From positions 33,318-97,317 of the forward strand of contig JAOTOM010002292.1 of assembly GCA_034440615.1 (NCBI GenBank): a DNA stretch of 64,000 nt, read 5' to 3'. The position numbers and the translations under genes are program-made. The notes beneath the pieces are model-generated. The model saw only the letters and a list, made by a program, of their open reading frames with translations, was not told the DNA's origin and searched no databases. This document shows positions 21,560 through 33,520 of this stretch, piece by piece. This DNA is from Ashinkailepas kermadecensis. Its lineage: Eukaryota; Arthropoda; Thecostraca; Neolepadidae. Positions within the stretch are counted from its first letter, which is position 1. Every line of letters begins with the position of its first letter.

Positions 21560-22080
21560 GTATAGGTATCATCCAGATACTTTGAATGGATATATCTAGG
21601 ATAGATGGTATTTTCCACTCTGGCCAAGATATGGGTCTTCAGCATCCAAATCCGGTGTGAAAAGAATACATGCATATTACGCTTGATTTCAAATAAAGTA
21701 ATTGTACTAGAATTGTGGTGTACTGTACAATCATTCCAGAACATGTACAGATGTGTAGAGTTTGGCTTGAAAAATATGCTTTGTTCAGGCATATTTTTGC
21801 CCAAGTTACTTATTCAGATATCTTGAATAGTTTATATATAGAATAGATGGCATATATCCACTCTGGCCAGGATATGGCTAGGATATGCGACTCCAGCATC
21901 CCAATCCAGTGTGAAAAAATACATGCATGTTATACTGGACTTCAAACTGAAATAATTGTGCCAGAATTCTGGTGCACTGTATAGTCATAGCACAAGTAAA
22001 GATGTGTTCAGTTATGCTTGAAAGAAATGCTTGGTTGAAGCATAATTTTTGCCAAGTATCCCTCGATATGTACCATTATT
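21560..22080 (+). repeat. two tandem ~255-bp units, outer copy
   Basis: Units at about 21560-21810 and 21811-22080, each with 'cactctggccaggatatgg'-like, 'atccagtgtgaaaa', 'gaattctggtgcactgta' and 'gccaagt' blocks. The inner hAT copy has the inverse at about 26400-26990, so the duplication predates the split of the two copies. Confidence 0.8.
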
Positions 22081-22530
22081 TCTTTTTTTTCTGGAACTAT
22101 GCTAGATATATCTAGAGTAATATGTATTCTCAAGTTGCTTCAACATGGGCAACAACTTAAAATCAGGAAAGTTTGGTTACGTACCTTTCCCTTCAATAAA
22201 GTTGTCATGAGCTGTAGCATATATGTACATGTGATGTAAGTTTGGTACTGTGTGTCAAAATTCTGATGGAATTCTTCAGTTTCAAAGCAAAGAGGGTTTG
22301 ACATGGTTGAATTTGTTATTTATTGTTGCATTTTGAGAGCAAAATGTTTAACTTTCCATTCGAAAATTGTAATTTTGTCTTTCTGAACCATTAACTCCTT
22401 TCTGCATTTTCCAGTTAGCTTGGGCATGTCAATCAAACAGGAATAAGTTTGCAGTCATTTGCAAACATCTCAAATATTTTGGTGAAAAGGTCCCATATAT
22501 TATAACCCCATATATTTCACATAATTCCTC

Positions 22531-22740
22531 ATGGAGGATAAATTTGTGGATGACAAATATCCAGTACGGGAACATTCTTTCAACCCTGGTTGGACAGAGT
22601 ACATGTCAGCAGTCAGCAGGCTGGATTTGTGCTTTGCAATCCTGGATGTGGAAAGGAAATTTTTGGGTGTAATTGAATATGGAGAGGATGTTTTTATTCC
22701 AGGTTATATCATCAGAATCTCGGCTTGTACTTTCCAGTAA
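22531..22740 (+). other. 69-codon open frame, outer copy (probably not a gene)
   Basis: Reads MEDKFVDDKYPVREHSF to ISACTFQ and then a stop. The inner copy has a frame of identical length at 25788-25997 on the minus strand. By hand count the two differ at about 15 bases, nearly all amino-acid changing. That looks like neutral drift and not a protein under constraint. It may be a fossil exon. Confidence 0.35.
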
Positions 22741-23115
22741 ATCTTGAGCACATCACAGAGCAGTTCATTGTCAAGAACCATTATTGACCTATAAGTGAGA
22801 ATAATGAAGAATATTTCCTGAAGAGGATGACGCTCTGGATGCACCAAATCCAGGATTAGCCAAGTTTTCCAACCCCAGCAGTCACTGATCTGGTTGTATA
22901 TGTACCCCTACCCTTTCTGATTACTATCGATCGCATATTCTTCTATGCTCAACTGAGTGGAGTGATGCCAGGGTGCAAGATTTGGCTTGTGGGTGCAGTA
23001 TATTGATACATTATGTCCAGCCAAACATTTTAATTCAAATTAGCATTATTCGCGTTGATCTCAGTTAACCCCACTATCACCTATTATTATATTCCCTGCA
23101 TGCATTGCGTTTTGT

Positions 23116-23308
23116 GTGAACCCATTTCTCATCAAGGTATGCGGGATATCGGCCTTTACGTCGGACCTGGCTCCGCACTGCAAGAGCCGAACTAAGAGCA
23201 TGGATTCGCGCGGCTGCTTCAAGGACAGAAACAAGAAGTTGTCGTACAAGATGGACAACATCCGCATAGTCAGTGACCTGCGCGCCATCCAGGCTTCGCC
23301 GACCGAGT
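23116..23308 (+). pseudogene. left half of an ancestral hAT-internal ORF, cut by the inner insertion
   Basis: Reads SGISAFTS-like sequence, CKSRTKSMDSRGCFKD, MDNIRIVSDLRAIQASPTE and is then cut exactly at the gtcgtcgg target site. The frame resumes beyond the inner element at 30532 (LAAASRLHISRLISNT). The uninterrupted version lies at about 25094-25405 on the minus strand. Product unknown. It may be part of a lost transposase or a captured exon; a 'catcaag|gtaagc' donor-like site precedes it in the inner copy. Confidence 0.45.
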
Positions 23309-24186
23309 GTCGTCGGCAGGGCTCAAAAAAGCCTTTCGGTGGTCGCCGACGAGATACAATTCTGGGAAATTGGTCGCCAACCAGGTACGGGTCCAATGGG
23401 GTGGGGTGGGGGTTATTTGGGCTTGCGGGCGCATCGACTGTGTTGGTCATACAGCGCTGGGGGGGGTGAAAGGGGCGGTTGTCCCTCGGGATTGGTTAAC
23501 ATGACATTTTCGAAACATGATTTTTTCATGATTACCCACTTTTTGCAGATCTGACGGCCTTCCATGCTTACTTCGATTGTTTCATCAGAAATAGATGCCG
23601 CTTGGCGCCCTGAGTAAATTTTTGCGCACCAAAAGGAGTGTCGCCCTTCCCATAGGAACTCCTGAAGTCGCTCGGAGAGCAAAGTCCTTCGGAGACAGTG
23701 GAGGATGAACAAAATTCCCTCGAAGATAGCGAAGAATGACACAATCCGGAGTTCGGCACATAAAGGTGAAAAATCCCAAGCGTTCTTCGGCAATCGGACA
23801 TCAATTACTCGGAATCTTCTACCGTGTATATAATATATTACACTTCTAGTCCAGATGAATATTTATCATTCCCATTAGCTGTCATCTTGCATCACATACA
23901 AAACAACGAAAAATTATTAATTACTAATAGGTACAGTAGTTCTACACTTGGACGGTGGTGACAGAACTAGTAGGCTTTTCCTTTAATATCTTCTTAAGCA
24001 CATTTTTCAGCTGGATATACTTTGCGGAAGAAACATGAAAATACGCTGATATGGATGGAATCTGATCTATGTGAATTTCAGTGGTGCACTTCTAAATAGC
24101 GTCCCATCAAAAAATAATTTTCTAGACAATGCAAAATTGGGCATAACTAAGATAACATTTCACACCATTGCCGATCAGTTTTAGCC

Positions 24187-24735
24187 GCGGCAGTGGCGGC
24201 CTAACAGCCGCGGCATCGGCAACCTCACAGCCATCACAGTGACCGCCTCACGGGTGCGGCAGCGGCCGCCTCACAGCCATGACCATGGGCGTCTCACAGT
24301 CGCAGCAGTGGCCGCCTCATAGCCGTGGCAGTGGCCGCCTCACAGTTGCGGCAGCGGCTTCCTCACAGCCCTGACAACGGCCACCTCACAGCCAGAGCAG
24401 CGGCCACCTTACAGTCATGACTGTGGCCGCCTCACAGTCATGACAGCGGCCGCCCCACAGGTGCGAAAGTGGCCGCCTGACAGTCATGACAGCAGCCGCC
24501 TCACAGGTGCGGCAGTGTCCGCCTCACAGCCATGGCAGCGGCCGTCTCACAGGTGTGGTAAGTGACCGCCTCACAGTCGTGGCAGTGGCCGCCTCACAGC
24601 CCTGACAGCCATCGTCTCACAGCCGTGGCAGTGGCCGCCTCACAAACATAATAACGGCCGCTTCACAGCCGTAGCAGTTGCCACCTCACAGCCGTGGCAG
24701 TAGTCGCCTCACAGGTGCGGCAGCGGACGCCTCAA
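24187..24735 (-). repeat. GC-rich ~24-bp minisatellite, inner copy
   Basis: Many degenerate units of the type 'gcagtggccgcctcacagcc'. The reverse complement is found at about 30995-31450 in the outer element's right part, so it is an ancestral component of this family. Confidence 0.88.
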
Positions 24736-25093
24736 ATAGTCATCACAAGTATCACAAGTAGTTGCTACCACTTTGCCACATCTCTACAGACGTAAGATGT
24801 GCTAAACTCTAAAGGAGCCTCGACGACTTGTAGCGGGAAATCACAGTTCATTCCATTGCCCCCCCCCTCCCCAATGCTCGCAAGTATAAAGTTGTTCAAT
24901 TATTCAAGCAAGGGTTTCTTTGCAGCACTCTTTCTGTGACACAGTCTGCGTGCCACGTCAGGGGCGTTCCGCCGAACGATCAACTGATGTGAGACGTTTT
25001 GGTGGTCAGCACGCGATGTGTGCCAAACAGATGTAGATAAGCCACAGATGTACCACCAGTGCCGAGACTTGCACTGCGAGCACGGCAGTTTCT

Positions 25094-25405
25094 TCAGGAC
25101 GTGGTAAGCGGCGTGGACGACTCTGGTGGCAAGGTGTTGGAAATCAACCCGCTAATATGCAGGCGAGACGCAGCCGCCAGTGCAGCGCCGACGACACTCT
25201 CGGTCGGCGAAGCCTGGATGGCGCGCAGGGCACTGACTATGCGCATGTTGTCCATCTTGTACAACTTCTTGTTGCTGTCCTTGAAGCAGCCACGCGAATC
25301 CATGCTCTTAGTTCGGCTCTTGCAGTGCGGAGCTAGGATCGACGTAAAGGCCGATATCCCGCTTACCTTGATGAAAGAAATAGGTTCACACGAAACGCAA
25401 TGCAT
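25094..25405 (-). pseudogene. uninterrupted ancestral hAT-internal ORF, inner copy
   Basis: About 103 codons: CKSRTKSMDSRGCFKD, MRIVSALRAIQASPTE, SVVGAALAAASRLHIS, GLISNTLPPES, then a stop. Compared with the outer copy it has lost a base near the end, which creates the early stop; the outer copy reads further (RPEETAVLAVQVSALVV). No family recognised. It is valuable mainly as the empty site for the self-insertion. Confidence 0.45.
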
Positions 25406-25787
25406 GCAGGGAATATAATAATAGGTGATAATGGGGTTAACTGAGCGAATAATGCTAATAATGTTAACTCAACGCGAATAATGCTAATTTGAATTAAAAT
25501 GTTTGGCTGGCCATAATATATCAATATACTGCACCCACAAGCCAAATCTTGCACCCTGGCATCACCCCACTCAGTTGAGCATAGAAGAATATGCGATCGA
25601 TAGTAATCAGAAAGGGTGGGGGTACATATACAGCCAGATCAGTGACTGCCGGGGTTGGACAAAATTGGCTAATCCTGGATTTGGTGCATCCCGAGCATCA
25701 TCCCCTTGAGGAAATCTTCTTCATTTTTATCACCTGTAGGTCAATAATGTTTCTTGACAATGAACTGCTCTGTGATGTGCTCAAGAT

Positions 25788-25997
25788 TTACTGGAAAGTA
25801 CAAGCCCAGATTCTGATGCCATAAGCTGGAATAAAAATATCCTCTCCATATTCAATTACACCCAAACATTTTATCTCCACATCCAGGATTGCAAAGCACA
25901 AATCCAGCCTGCTGACTGCTGACATGTACTCTGTCCAACCAGGGTTGAAAGAATGTTCCTGTACTGGATGCTTGTCATCCAGAAAATTATCGTCCAT
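25788..25997 (-). other. 69-codon open frame, inner copy (probably not a gene)
   Basis: Partner of 22531-22740, same length and about 84% identical in protein, with conserved HSFNPGWTEYMSAVSRLDL. Substitutions are overwhelmingly non-synonymous. Confidence 0.35.
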
Positions 25998-28060
25998 GGG
26001 GAATTATCTGAAATATATGGGATTATAATATATGGGACCTTTTCACCAAAAGATTGAGATGTTTGCAAATGACTGCAAACTTCTTCCTGTTTGATTGACA
26101 TGCCCAAGCTAACTGGAAAATACAGAAAGGAGTTAGTGGTTCAGAAAGACAACATTACAATTTTTGAATGGAATGTTAAACATTTGCTCTCGAAATGCAA
26201 CATTAAATAACAAATTCAACCATGTCCAATCCTATTTGCTTTGAAACTGAAGAATTCTGTCAGAATTTTGACATACAGCACCAAACTTACATCACATGCA
26301 CAGAAATGCTACAGCTCATGACAGCTATATTGAAGGGAAATGTATTTAACCAAACTTTACTGGTTTTAAGTTGTTGCCCATGTTGAAGCAACTTGAGAAT
26401 ACATATTACTCTAGACATATCTAGCATAGTTCCAGAAAAAAATGAAATACTGGTACATATCCAGGGATACTTGGCAAAAATTATGCTTCAACGAAGCATT
26501 TCTTTCAAGCATAACTCAACACATCTGTACTTGTGCCATGATTATACAGTGCACCAGAATTCTGGTACAATTATTTCAGTTTGAAGTCCAGTATAACATG
26601 CATGCATTCTTTTCACACTGGATTTGGATACTGGAGTCCCATATCCTAGCCATATCCTGGCCAGAGTGGAAAAATACCACCTATTCTAGATATATACTAT
26701 TCAAGATATCTGGATAAGTAACTTGGGCAAAAATATGCCTGAACAAAGCATATTTTTCAAGCCAAACTTTACACATCTGTGCATGTCCTGGAATGATTGT
26801 ACAGTGCACCAAAATTCTGGTACAATTACTTTATTTGAAATCCAGCATAATATGCATGTATTCTTTTCACACTGGATTTGGATGCTGAAGACCCATATCC
26901 TGGCCAGAGTGGAAAAATACCATCTATCCTAGATATATTATATTCAAAGTATCTGGATGATACCTATGCAAAGAAAAGTACCATCATTGTGCTGTGATCT
27001 GTGTGCATATTAGAGTTGCTGTTTTTTTCTTTGAAAAAAGAATTGGAAATGGCACAGCAAATTCTGGCATGGCAAGGTGGATGGCAAAAAAAGCAAAGCA
27101 GACCAAATCAGCACCAGCTCTACATTCCAATGCTCTTCCATATAGGTATCTTTATCTAAACCTTCTCCACTTGCCATCTTAGGAGCTTCAGTAATTTGTA
27201 GTTTAGACTGTATACAAGAGATGCTAATCAGCAATAACATGCTTTTCCTCTGTAAAGCAAAGGTGTTATCATAGGATATCTTATGCTAGGATTTCTAGTT
27301 TAATGAAATACAAAAAGTAAAAGTTAATTTTGTCCCCACAAAAGGTGCCAACTTATGATTTGAGGTAATTTTGAATTACTGGACCTTCCAATTCCAACAG
27401 TTTATGAACATGGCTAACATGATGTGACCGCTCATTTCCTCTGCAATGCTTACTTTTCAGTTGGCAGGTAGAAGAGCACTAAAAAGGTGGCCTTCAATTG
27501 GGTAATATAGCATACAAATAATGTTCAAAAGCAAAAGAAATAGCATAACCTAACCAAGCTACCATGAGAAAAGAAATATAAAAATATAAAGATTTCATAC
27601 TTATTTCTCAAGATTCATTAAATGAAAAACTAACCTAACCTAGCCCAACCTGCTTTTGAAGGAAAAATCAACCTTGTTTTTAAAAGAAGAAAATTGTTAT
27701 CAATAAAAACACCTAAACTAACCTCATGTAACCAAACCTAACAATATTATTTGCTTCATGGCAATCAAATGTGTGTAAAACTTGTCCTGTGAAGATCTAA
27801 AAGCACAATAATACCCAAAATTTTACACTAGATGATTTTTTCACTTGCAGAAGGACATGACACTTCAGGACAATATTAGGTAAATCTGCACCTTAAGGTA
27901 ATTTTTGAATTCTTGGAATTTCTTTTTCCAATGCAATTTCTATGAATGTGGTCAACATGATGTGACCACTCATTTCCTGTGCATATGCATACTTTTCAGT
28001 TAGTAGGCAAAATAACACCAACAAATGGGCTTGGAGTTGGGTAATATAGCATAAAAATTA

Positions 28061-28930
28061 GGTGGTGTGTAAAGAACATGCGACACTTCATCGGAGATCG
28101 TCGAGAAAATAAACATATCCTCAGTCAGCATGCTCTACATCGCGTATTCGACCCGCGACGAGCCCGACGATTGGCGCAGTTGGTTGGGGTTTCCGCCTTC
28201 CGTACGGATGGTGGTGGGTTCAAATCTCGGCCCCGTCACGCTTTTTACCCGATCACACAGTCGTTAGCGGCCAGGGCCGTTGGTTAATGTTGCACTTTAG
28301 ATTACTTTACACTATCATATGAGTTGCATATTGCATATTGCACATATTGCATTGCATGCACTGTCATATGAAGCATTCAATTTTTGGTATCTTCAAACCA
28401 AAATAGTCATATACCTACCTCCCAGCGAGGGTTTGTGATCCTATGAAACATTGCATCCATATCCATTTCAAGTTGTTTATTTCAACAGCCCGGTTCCGTA
28501 CGTACCACATTCAGTTACATTTCGAGTGCAAGCAACGCTACCGTAGGAAGTGCAGAAGATCCCCGGTCAACATGCCTCTCACATAACGTTCACCGGTGGG
28601 GGGTCGGCCACCTAAGATCTTGAACTAGAAGCACAAAATTTGGAGGAATTACAGCTGTAGTGAACTCGCTGCAGTATACATTTCATGACCCTGATCAATG
28701 TCTTCAGGGTCAAATGAGGTCACAATCGGCCTCCACTCCACCCCAGCCGGGACCGCCCGTACGTACAGGAAGTATGCACATTCCACTGCCGGTTGTAGAG
28801 ACCGTGCATACGTACGCTCGCTGTATACGCTGGTACAGACCGTGCGTGCTGTCGTTACGTCGGTAGTACGGACCCATCGTGCGATCGTTACGTCCAGCGT
28901 AAAAATTATGCGCAATAGAAATTAACAAAT
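28061..28930. mobile_element. ~870-bp insertion in inner hAT, containing a tRNA-like segment
   Basis: Absent from the outer copy, where 'gcacattatttttatgct' runs straight through (about 20453). The insert holds the tRNA-like segment at 28169-28242 and 'gggtcaaatgaggtcaca' near 28707, a motif also found near 43019. Possible short flanking repeat aaatta. Class undetermined. Confidence 0.6.
28169..28242 (+). repeat. tRNA-like SINE head
   Basis: An RNA polymerase III A-box-like ttggcgcagttgg (28171-28183) and a B-box-like ggttcaaatct (28217-28227), 46 bp apart. The acceptor and T stems pair poorly, so it is probably tRNA-derived and not a working tRNA. Confidence 0.55.
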
Positions 28931-30994
28931 GCAACATAACATAACCTAACCTAGCCTAGCCTAGCCTAACCTTCCATGTAAGAAAATACATTCCTTGCAA
29001 AAATAAAATTCATTTTTTTCTCAAACATTTTCAAATTAAAAAAAACTAACATAGCCTACCCTAGCTCAATCCGTTTTTGAAGAAAGACTTTTGTGTTGAA
29101 AAAGGTTAAAACAGGAGTGTTTTTAACTTAAAAGAAAAGCTTAACCTAACCAGTCCTTGCCTTATTGTTTGCTTCATAGAGGTAAAATGTGTGCAAAACT
29201 TTCCTTATGCATGCCTTAAACTGCAATTATACCCAATATTGTGAGCTCATATTTCTGAACATGATTAAGACAATGGAACCATTCATTCCTGCTCAAAATG
29301 GAATGAAATTATGTTTTGGTTTCTTGTTTTTTGCAGAAATGTTTGACTTTTCCTTATTCTGAAGATAGTGTTCAACTCTGATATATTTATTTCAAGAAAG
29401 AAAAAGACTAGGTTAGAATGAAAGGCTTGACATAACACATGGGATGAAGCGTAAAATCACCTAGCTGCAGCAGTTATGTTAGATTAGGATTTAATTGACA
29501 TATTGCGTTCTTCTTCATTATATATTGCCCCAACTACATATCAATATGTTGATATTATCTTCGTTACCAACTGAAAAGTAGATATTATCTTCGTTACCAC
29601 CTAGCATGCACTTGTGCTGGTAATAGGTAAATGGTTAGGTAGGCAACATGCTACATCATCTTAATCCCATTATGAAACATGTTCTTATAATATTTTTGTC
29701 TTAAAATGCCATATCCAAAGTAAAACAACAAGCTTACCAATGCTTACACTCTGGACACTGCTACCCATGATCATATCCTTGTACCTAGGAAGGTACCTTG
29801 GTACCTAGGTACCTAAGTAGGTAGGAGCATCAATATACCTTTCTGTATTATCCTGATCCAATTTGACCTCCAGGAGCAAACTGGCTCCCTGTAAGTATCT
29901 CGAATGGTTGGATGAAGTCCAACCATTCGAGATCTAACTAGGTACCTACCTCGCCTGGATATCTAACTAGGTACCTACCTCAGCAATGTCAATATGAATC
30001 AAGGCAGTCAAGCAATCAATTCACGAAAACGCGACATTAATTCACCATCAAGATTAGGTACAAGTACCGTAAACAACCAATTTTCGAATGAACGACTGAA
30101 CAAGCCACCAAGAGTTGCCTGATTTCCAATTCCTCATTTACAACTAGATTCCTAGGCGACGACCACATTGGTCGGCGGGTCGGCGTTCCGTCGGCACTTT
30201 TGGCGACCACGGTATGCCATTGGTTTAGCATTGTGGTTGTAAGAAAAGCGCCGTCCTGTGCCGACGGGAGGTTCTAGTATAAATATGGTAGGTCGGAGGG
30301 ATGGGATATTTGGTAGCATTAGTGGTACGCTCCTAGTATACTTTTGATCTGGAAAAAGATAATTGCTGCTAAATGAAAATATCTGATACATCGAGTAATT
30401 CTATCATTTATGGTTCAAATGTTGATGGACATATCAAAGCAAAATTCTGGTTTTGGTCGCCACTGCGGCCTGGTGAGTCTGCACCTGGTCGCCGACGCTA
30501 TCGCCAGGACGGTGCTATTTTTTGAGCCCTGGTCGTCGGCGCTGTACTGGCGGCTGCGTCTCGCCTGCATATTAGCAGGTTGATTTCCAACACCGTGCCA
30601 CCAGAGTCCGTCCGCGCCGCTACTCCACGTCCTGAAGAAACTGCCGTGCTCGCAGTGCAAGTCTCGGCACTGGTGGTACATCTTCGGCTTATCTACATCT
30701 GTTTGGCACACATCGCGTGCTGATCACCAAAACGTCTCACATCAGTTGATCGTTCGGCGGAACGCCCCGGACGTGGCACGCAGACTGTATCACAGAAAGA
30801 GTGCTGCAAAGAAACCCTTGCTTGAACAATTGAACAACTTTATACTTGCAAGCATTGGGGAGGGGGGGGCGATGGAATGAACTGTGATTTCCCCCTACAA
30901 GTCATCGAGGCACCTTTAGAGTTTAGCATATCCTACGTCTGTACAGATGTGGCAAAGTGGTAGCAACTACTTGTGATGCTTGTGATGACTATTT

Positions 30995-31450
30995 GAGGCG
31001 TCCGCTGCCGCACCTGTGAGGCGACTACTGCCACGGCTGTGAGGTGGCCACTGCTACGGCTGTGAAGCGGCCGTTATTATGTTTGTGAGGCGCCACTGCC
31101 ACGGTTGTGAGACGATGGCTGTCATGGCTGTGAGGCGGCCACTGCCACGACTGTGCGGCGGCTGCTGTCATGACTGTCAGGCGGCCACTTACGCACCTGT
31201 GGGGCGGCCACTGTCATGACTGTAAGGTGGCCGCTGCTCTGGCTGTGAGGTGGCCGTTGTCAGGGCTGGGAGGAAGCCGCTACCGCAACTGTGAGGCGGC
31301 CACTGCCACGGCTATGAGGCGGCCACTGCTGCGACTGTGAGGCGGCCATGGTCAGGGCTGTGAGGCGGCCGCTGCCGCACCCGTGAGGCGGTCACTGTAA
31401 TGGCTGTGAGGTTGCCGATGCCGCGGCTGTGAGGCCGCCACTGCCGCGGC
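30995..31450 (+). repeat. GC-rich ~24-bp minisatellite, outer copy
   Basis: Units of the type 'gtgaggcggccactgccacg', inverse of 24187-24735. Confidence 0.88.
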
Positions 31451-32259
31451 TAAAACTGATCGGCAATGGTGTGAAATGTTATCTTAGTTATGGCCAATTT
31501 TGCACCACTGAAATTCATATGGATCAAGATTCCATCCATATCAGCGTATTTTCATGTTTCTTCCACAAAATATATTCAGCTGAAAAATGTGCTTCAGAAG
31601 ATATTAAAGGAAAGGGTTTATGCCTACTAGTTCTGTTACTACCGTCCAAGTGTAGAAGTACTGTACCTATCAGTAATTAATAATTTTTCGTTGTTTTGTA
31701 TGTGATGTAAGATGACAGCTAATGGGAATTATAAATATTCACCTGGACTAGAAATGTACTCTACTCTATACACGGTAGAAGATTGTGAGTAATTGATGTC
31801 CGATTGTCGAAGATCGCTTGGGATTTTTCACCTTTATGTGCCGAACTCCGGATTGTGTCATTCTTCGCTATTTTCGAGGGAATTTTGTTCATCCTCCACT
31901 GTCTCCGAGCGACTTTGTTATCCGAGCGACTTTGCTATCCGAACGACATTCAGGAGTTCCTATGGGAAGGGCGACACTCCTTTTGGTGCGGAAAATTGTA
32001 CTGAGGGCGCCAAGCGACACCTATTTTTTATGAAATAGTCGAAGAAAGCATGGATAGCCGTCAGATCTGCAAAAAGTGGGTAATCATGAAAAATCATGTT
32101 TCGAAAATTTCAAGTTATCCAATCCCGAAGGACAACCGCCCCTTTCACCACCCATCCCGACCCCGTCCCCATTGGACCCGTACCTGATTGGCGACCAATT
32201 TCCCATAATTGTATTTCGTCGGCGACCACCGAAAGGCTTTTTTGAGCCCTGGTGTTGCC

Positions 32260-32904
32260 ATCACCCGAATAGTTTCAACTTTTAACATAGGATTATATGG
32301 GGTCTTCCTAATCTATTTGGGCCCAACTATTTTGTCTGCATGTATACACCCCCCCCAAAAAAGACCCTAATTGGAGGTGTCAATAAAGGGTAGCATGATC
32401 ACAAGGCAAAGTACCTATATATGCATAAGGAACTGCTGAGCACAACTTGGTAAATTAAAAATATGTAGGTGCCTATATGTTGAATGTATGCCCAACATTG
32501 CATTTCAGAAAAAGAATTGGAACATGTTTGTCAACATCATTAAGACAATTGAACCATTCATTCCCAGGAGAAATGCCTACTTTTCAATTGTTGACCATTT
32601 TTGCACCATGTTCGCCACTGCCTGAGAAACTGTTCTTTTTATTTGTGTGGGATGTTCCTTGTTGCTTGTAGCAAGGATATAGATGTGTATGATCTTAATC
32701 CTGTGCACATTGAAAATCCCTCCATCTCTGCCTGGTCCCTCGCCCCCCCTCCCAAAAAAAAACTAGCCAACAACCTAATCAGATCCAGCATGCATGTGCT
32801 TCCGCCTATGAATTTTGGACAAATAGATAGAACCCCTAGACAATTTCTTTTTGTGTTGTTTGATGTGATTTGAATGATTATGATATTCATTTCTTTGTGA
32901 AATG
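32260..32904. other. flank of outer hAT, no gene
   Basis: AT-rich sequence with a C-run and A-run near 32350 and 32750. Nothing supported. Confidence 0.4.
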
Positions 32905-33231
32905 AATAAGTGTAATGTAAACAAGTGTAAACAAGTGTAAGCAAGTGTAAACAAGTGTAAACAAGTGTAAACAAGTGTAAACAAGTGTAATGTAAACAAG
33001 TGTAATGTAAACAAGTATAATGTAAACAAGTATAATGTAAACAAGTATAATGTAAACAAGTATAATGTAAACAAGTGTAATGTAAACAAGTGTAATGTAA
33101 ACAAGTGTAATGTAAACAAGTGTAATGTAAACAAGTGTAATGTAAACAAGTGTAATGTAAACAAGTGTAATGTAAACAAGTGTAATGTAAACAAGTGTAA
33201 TGTAAACAAGTGTAATGTAATGTAAACAAGT
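32905..33231. repeat. 15-bp minisatellite (taatgtaaacaagtg)n
   Basis: More than 15 units of 15 bp, some 10-bp variants at the left end (acaagtgtaa). It gives spurious open frames on the minus strand (HYTCL repeats). Confidence 0.95.
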
Positions 33232-33478
33232 GGGTACCTTTGTGCTTTAAGGGGTTTTGCGAATTCTTGGATTTTTGCTGCAATGCAACATTTATGAACA
33301 TGATTACGATGTGACCACGCATTTCCTCCACAAATGCTCACTTTTCAGTTGGAAAGCAATATGACACCAAAAAAGGTTTCGTATTAGACAAGATAACAAA
33401 AGAGTAAGGCAAAATAAGAAAGATACAACACAACGTAACTTAGCCCAGCCTAACCTAACCTCGCTTTGAGTGAGATTT
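33232..33478. repeat. half of a TTAGG-type MITE
   Basis: Carries 'aattcttgga', 'gaacatgattacgatgtgacc', 'cacttttcagttgg', 'gacacc' and a 'cctaacctaacc' tract, the order seen in other members of the family. It is cut at the 3' end of the LINE that begins at 33479. Confidence 0.6.
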
Positions 33479-33486
33479 GGGTTTTA

Positions 33487-33520
33487 GGGCGCATCGACCA
33501 TGGTAGATCATTTAGCGCCC
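33487..33520 (-). other. LINE 3' hairpin
   Basis: GGGCGC (33487-33492) and GCGCCC (33515-33520) enclose 22 bases containing 'catcgaccatggtagatca'. The same structure with a diverged loop occurs in the stub at 54156-54188, so it is probably the RT recognition tail of this LINE group. Confidence 0.75.

Larger units (their letters stand above)
23317..30531 (-). mobile_element. inner hAT-like element inserted into its own family member
   Basis: Starts CAGGGCTCAAAAAAGCC at 23317 and ends with the inverse of CAGGGCTCAAAAAATAGC at 30531, so it is reversed relative to the outer copy. Perfect TSD gtcgtcgg at 23309-23316 and 30532-30539. Its own uninterrupted sequence at about 25188-25207 (minus strand) shows the intact target, gtgtcgtcggcgctg, which proves where the outer copy was split. 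About 7.2 kb, roughly 0.87 kb of which (28061-28930) is a further insertion absent from the outer copy. Confidence 0.93.
18919..32251 (+). mobile_element. outer hAT-like element, interrupted by a second copy of itself
   Basis: The left end CAGGGCTCAAAAATAGC starts at 18919 and the right end is the inverse of CAGGGCTCAAAAAAGCC, finishing at 32251. The flanking 8-mers are identical: gtgttgcc at 18911-18918 and 32252-32259. The element's own sequence is 18919-23316 plus 30540-32251 (about 6.1 kb). The rest is the inner copy and its target duplication. CAGGG termini plus 8-bp TSDs indicate hAT mobilisation. I find no complete hAT transposase, so it is probably non-autonomous or a decayed autonomous copy. 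Contents include TTAGG-type repeat segments, a tandem repeat at 21560-22080, short open frames and a GC-rich minisatellite. Confidence 0.92.

Noticed and set aside
18911..32259. Large chromosomal palindrome or segmental inversion
   Set aside because: The ends and the inner breakpoints carry hAT termini and perfect 8-bp duplications, so two transpositions explain it.
32639..33331. 230- and 188-codon minus-strand frames
   Set aside because: Translations of the 15-bp minisatellite (HYTCL and LFTLH repeats).
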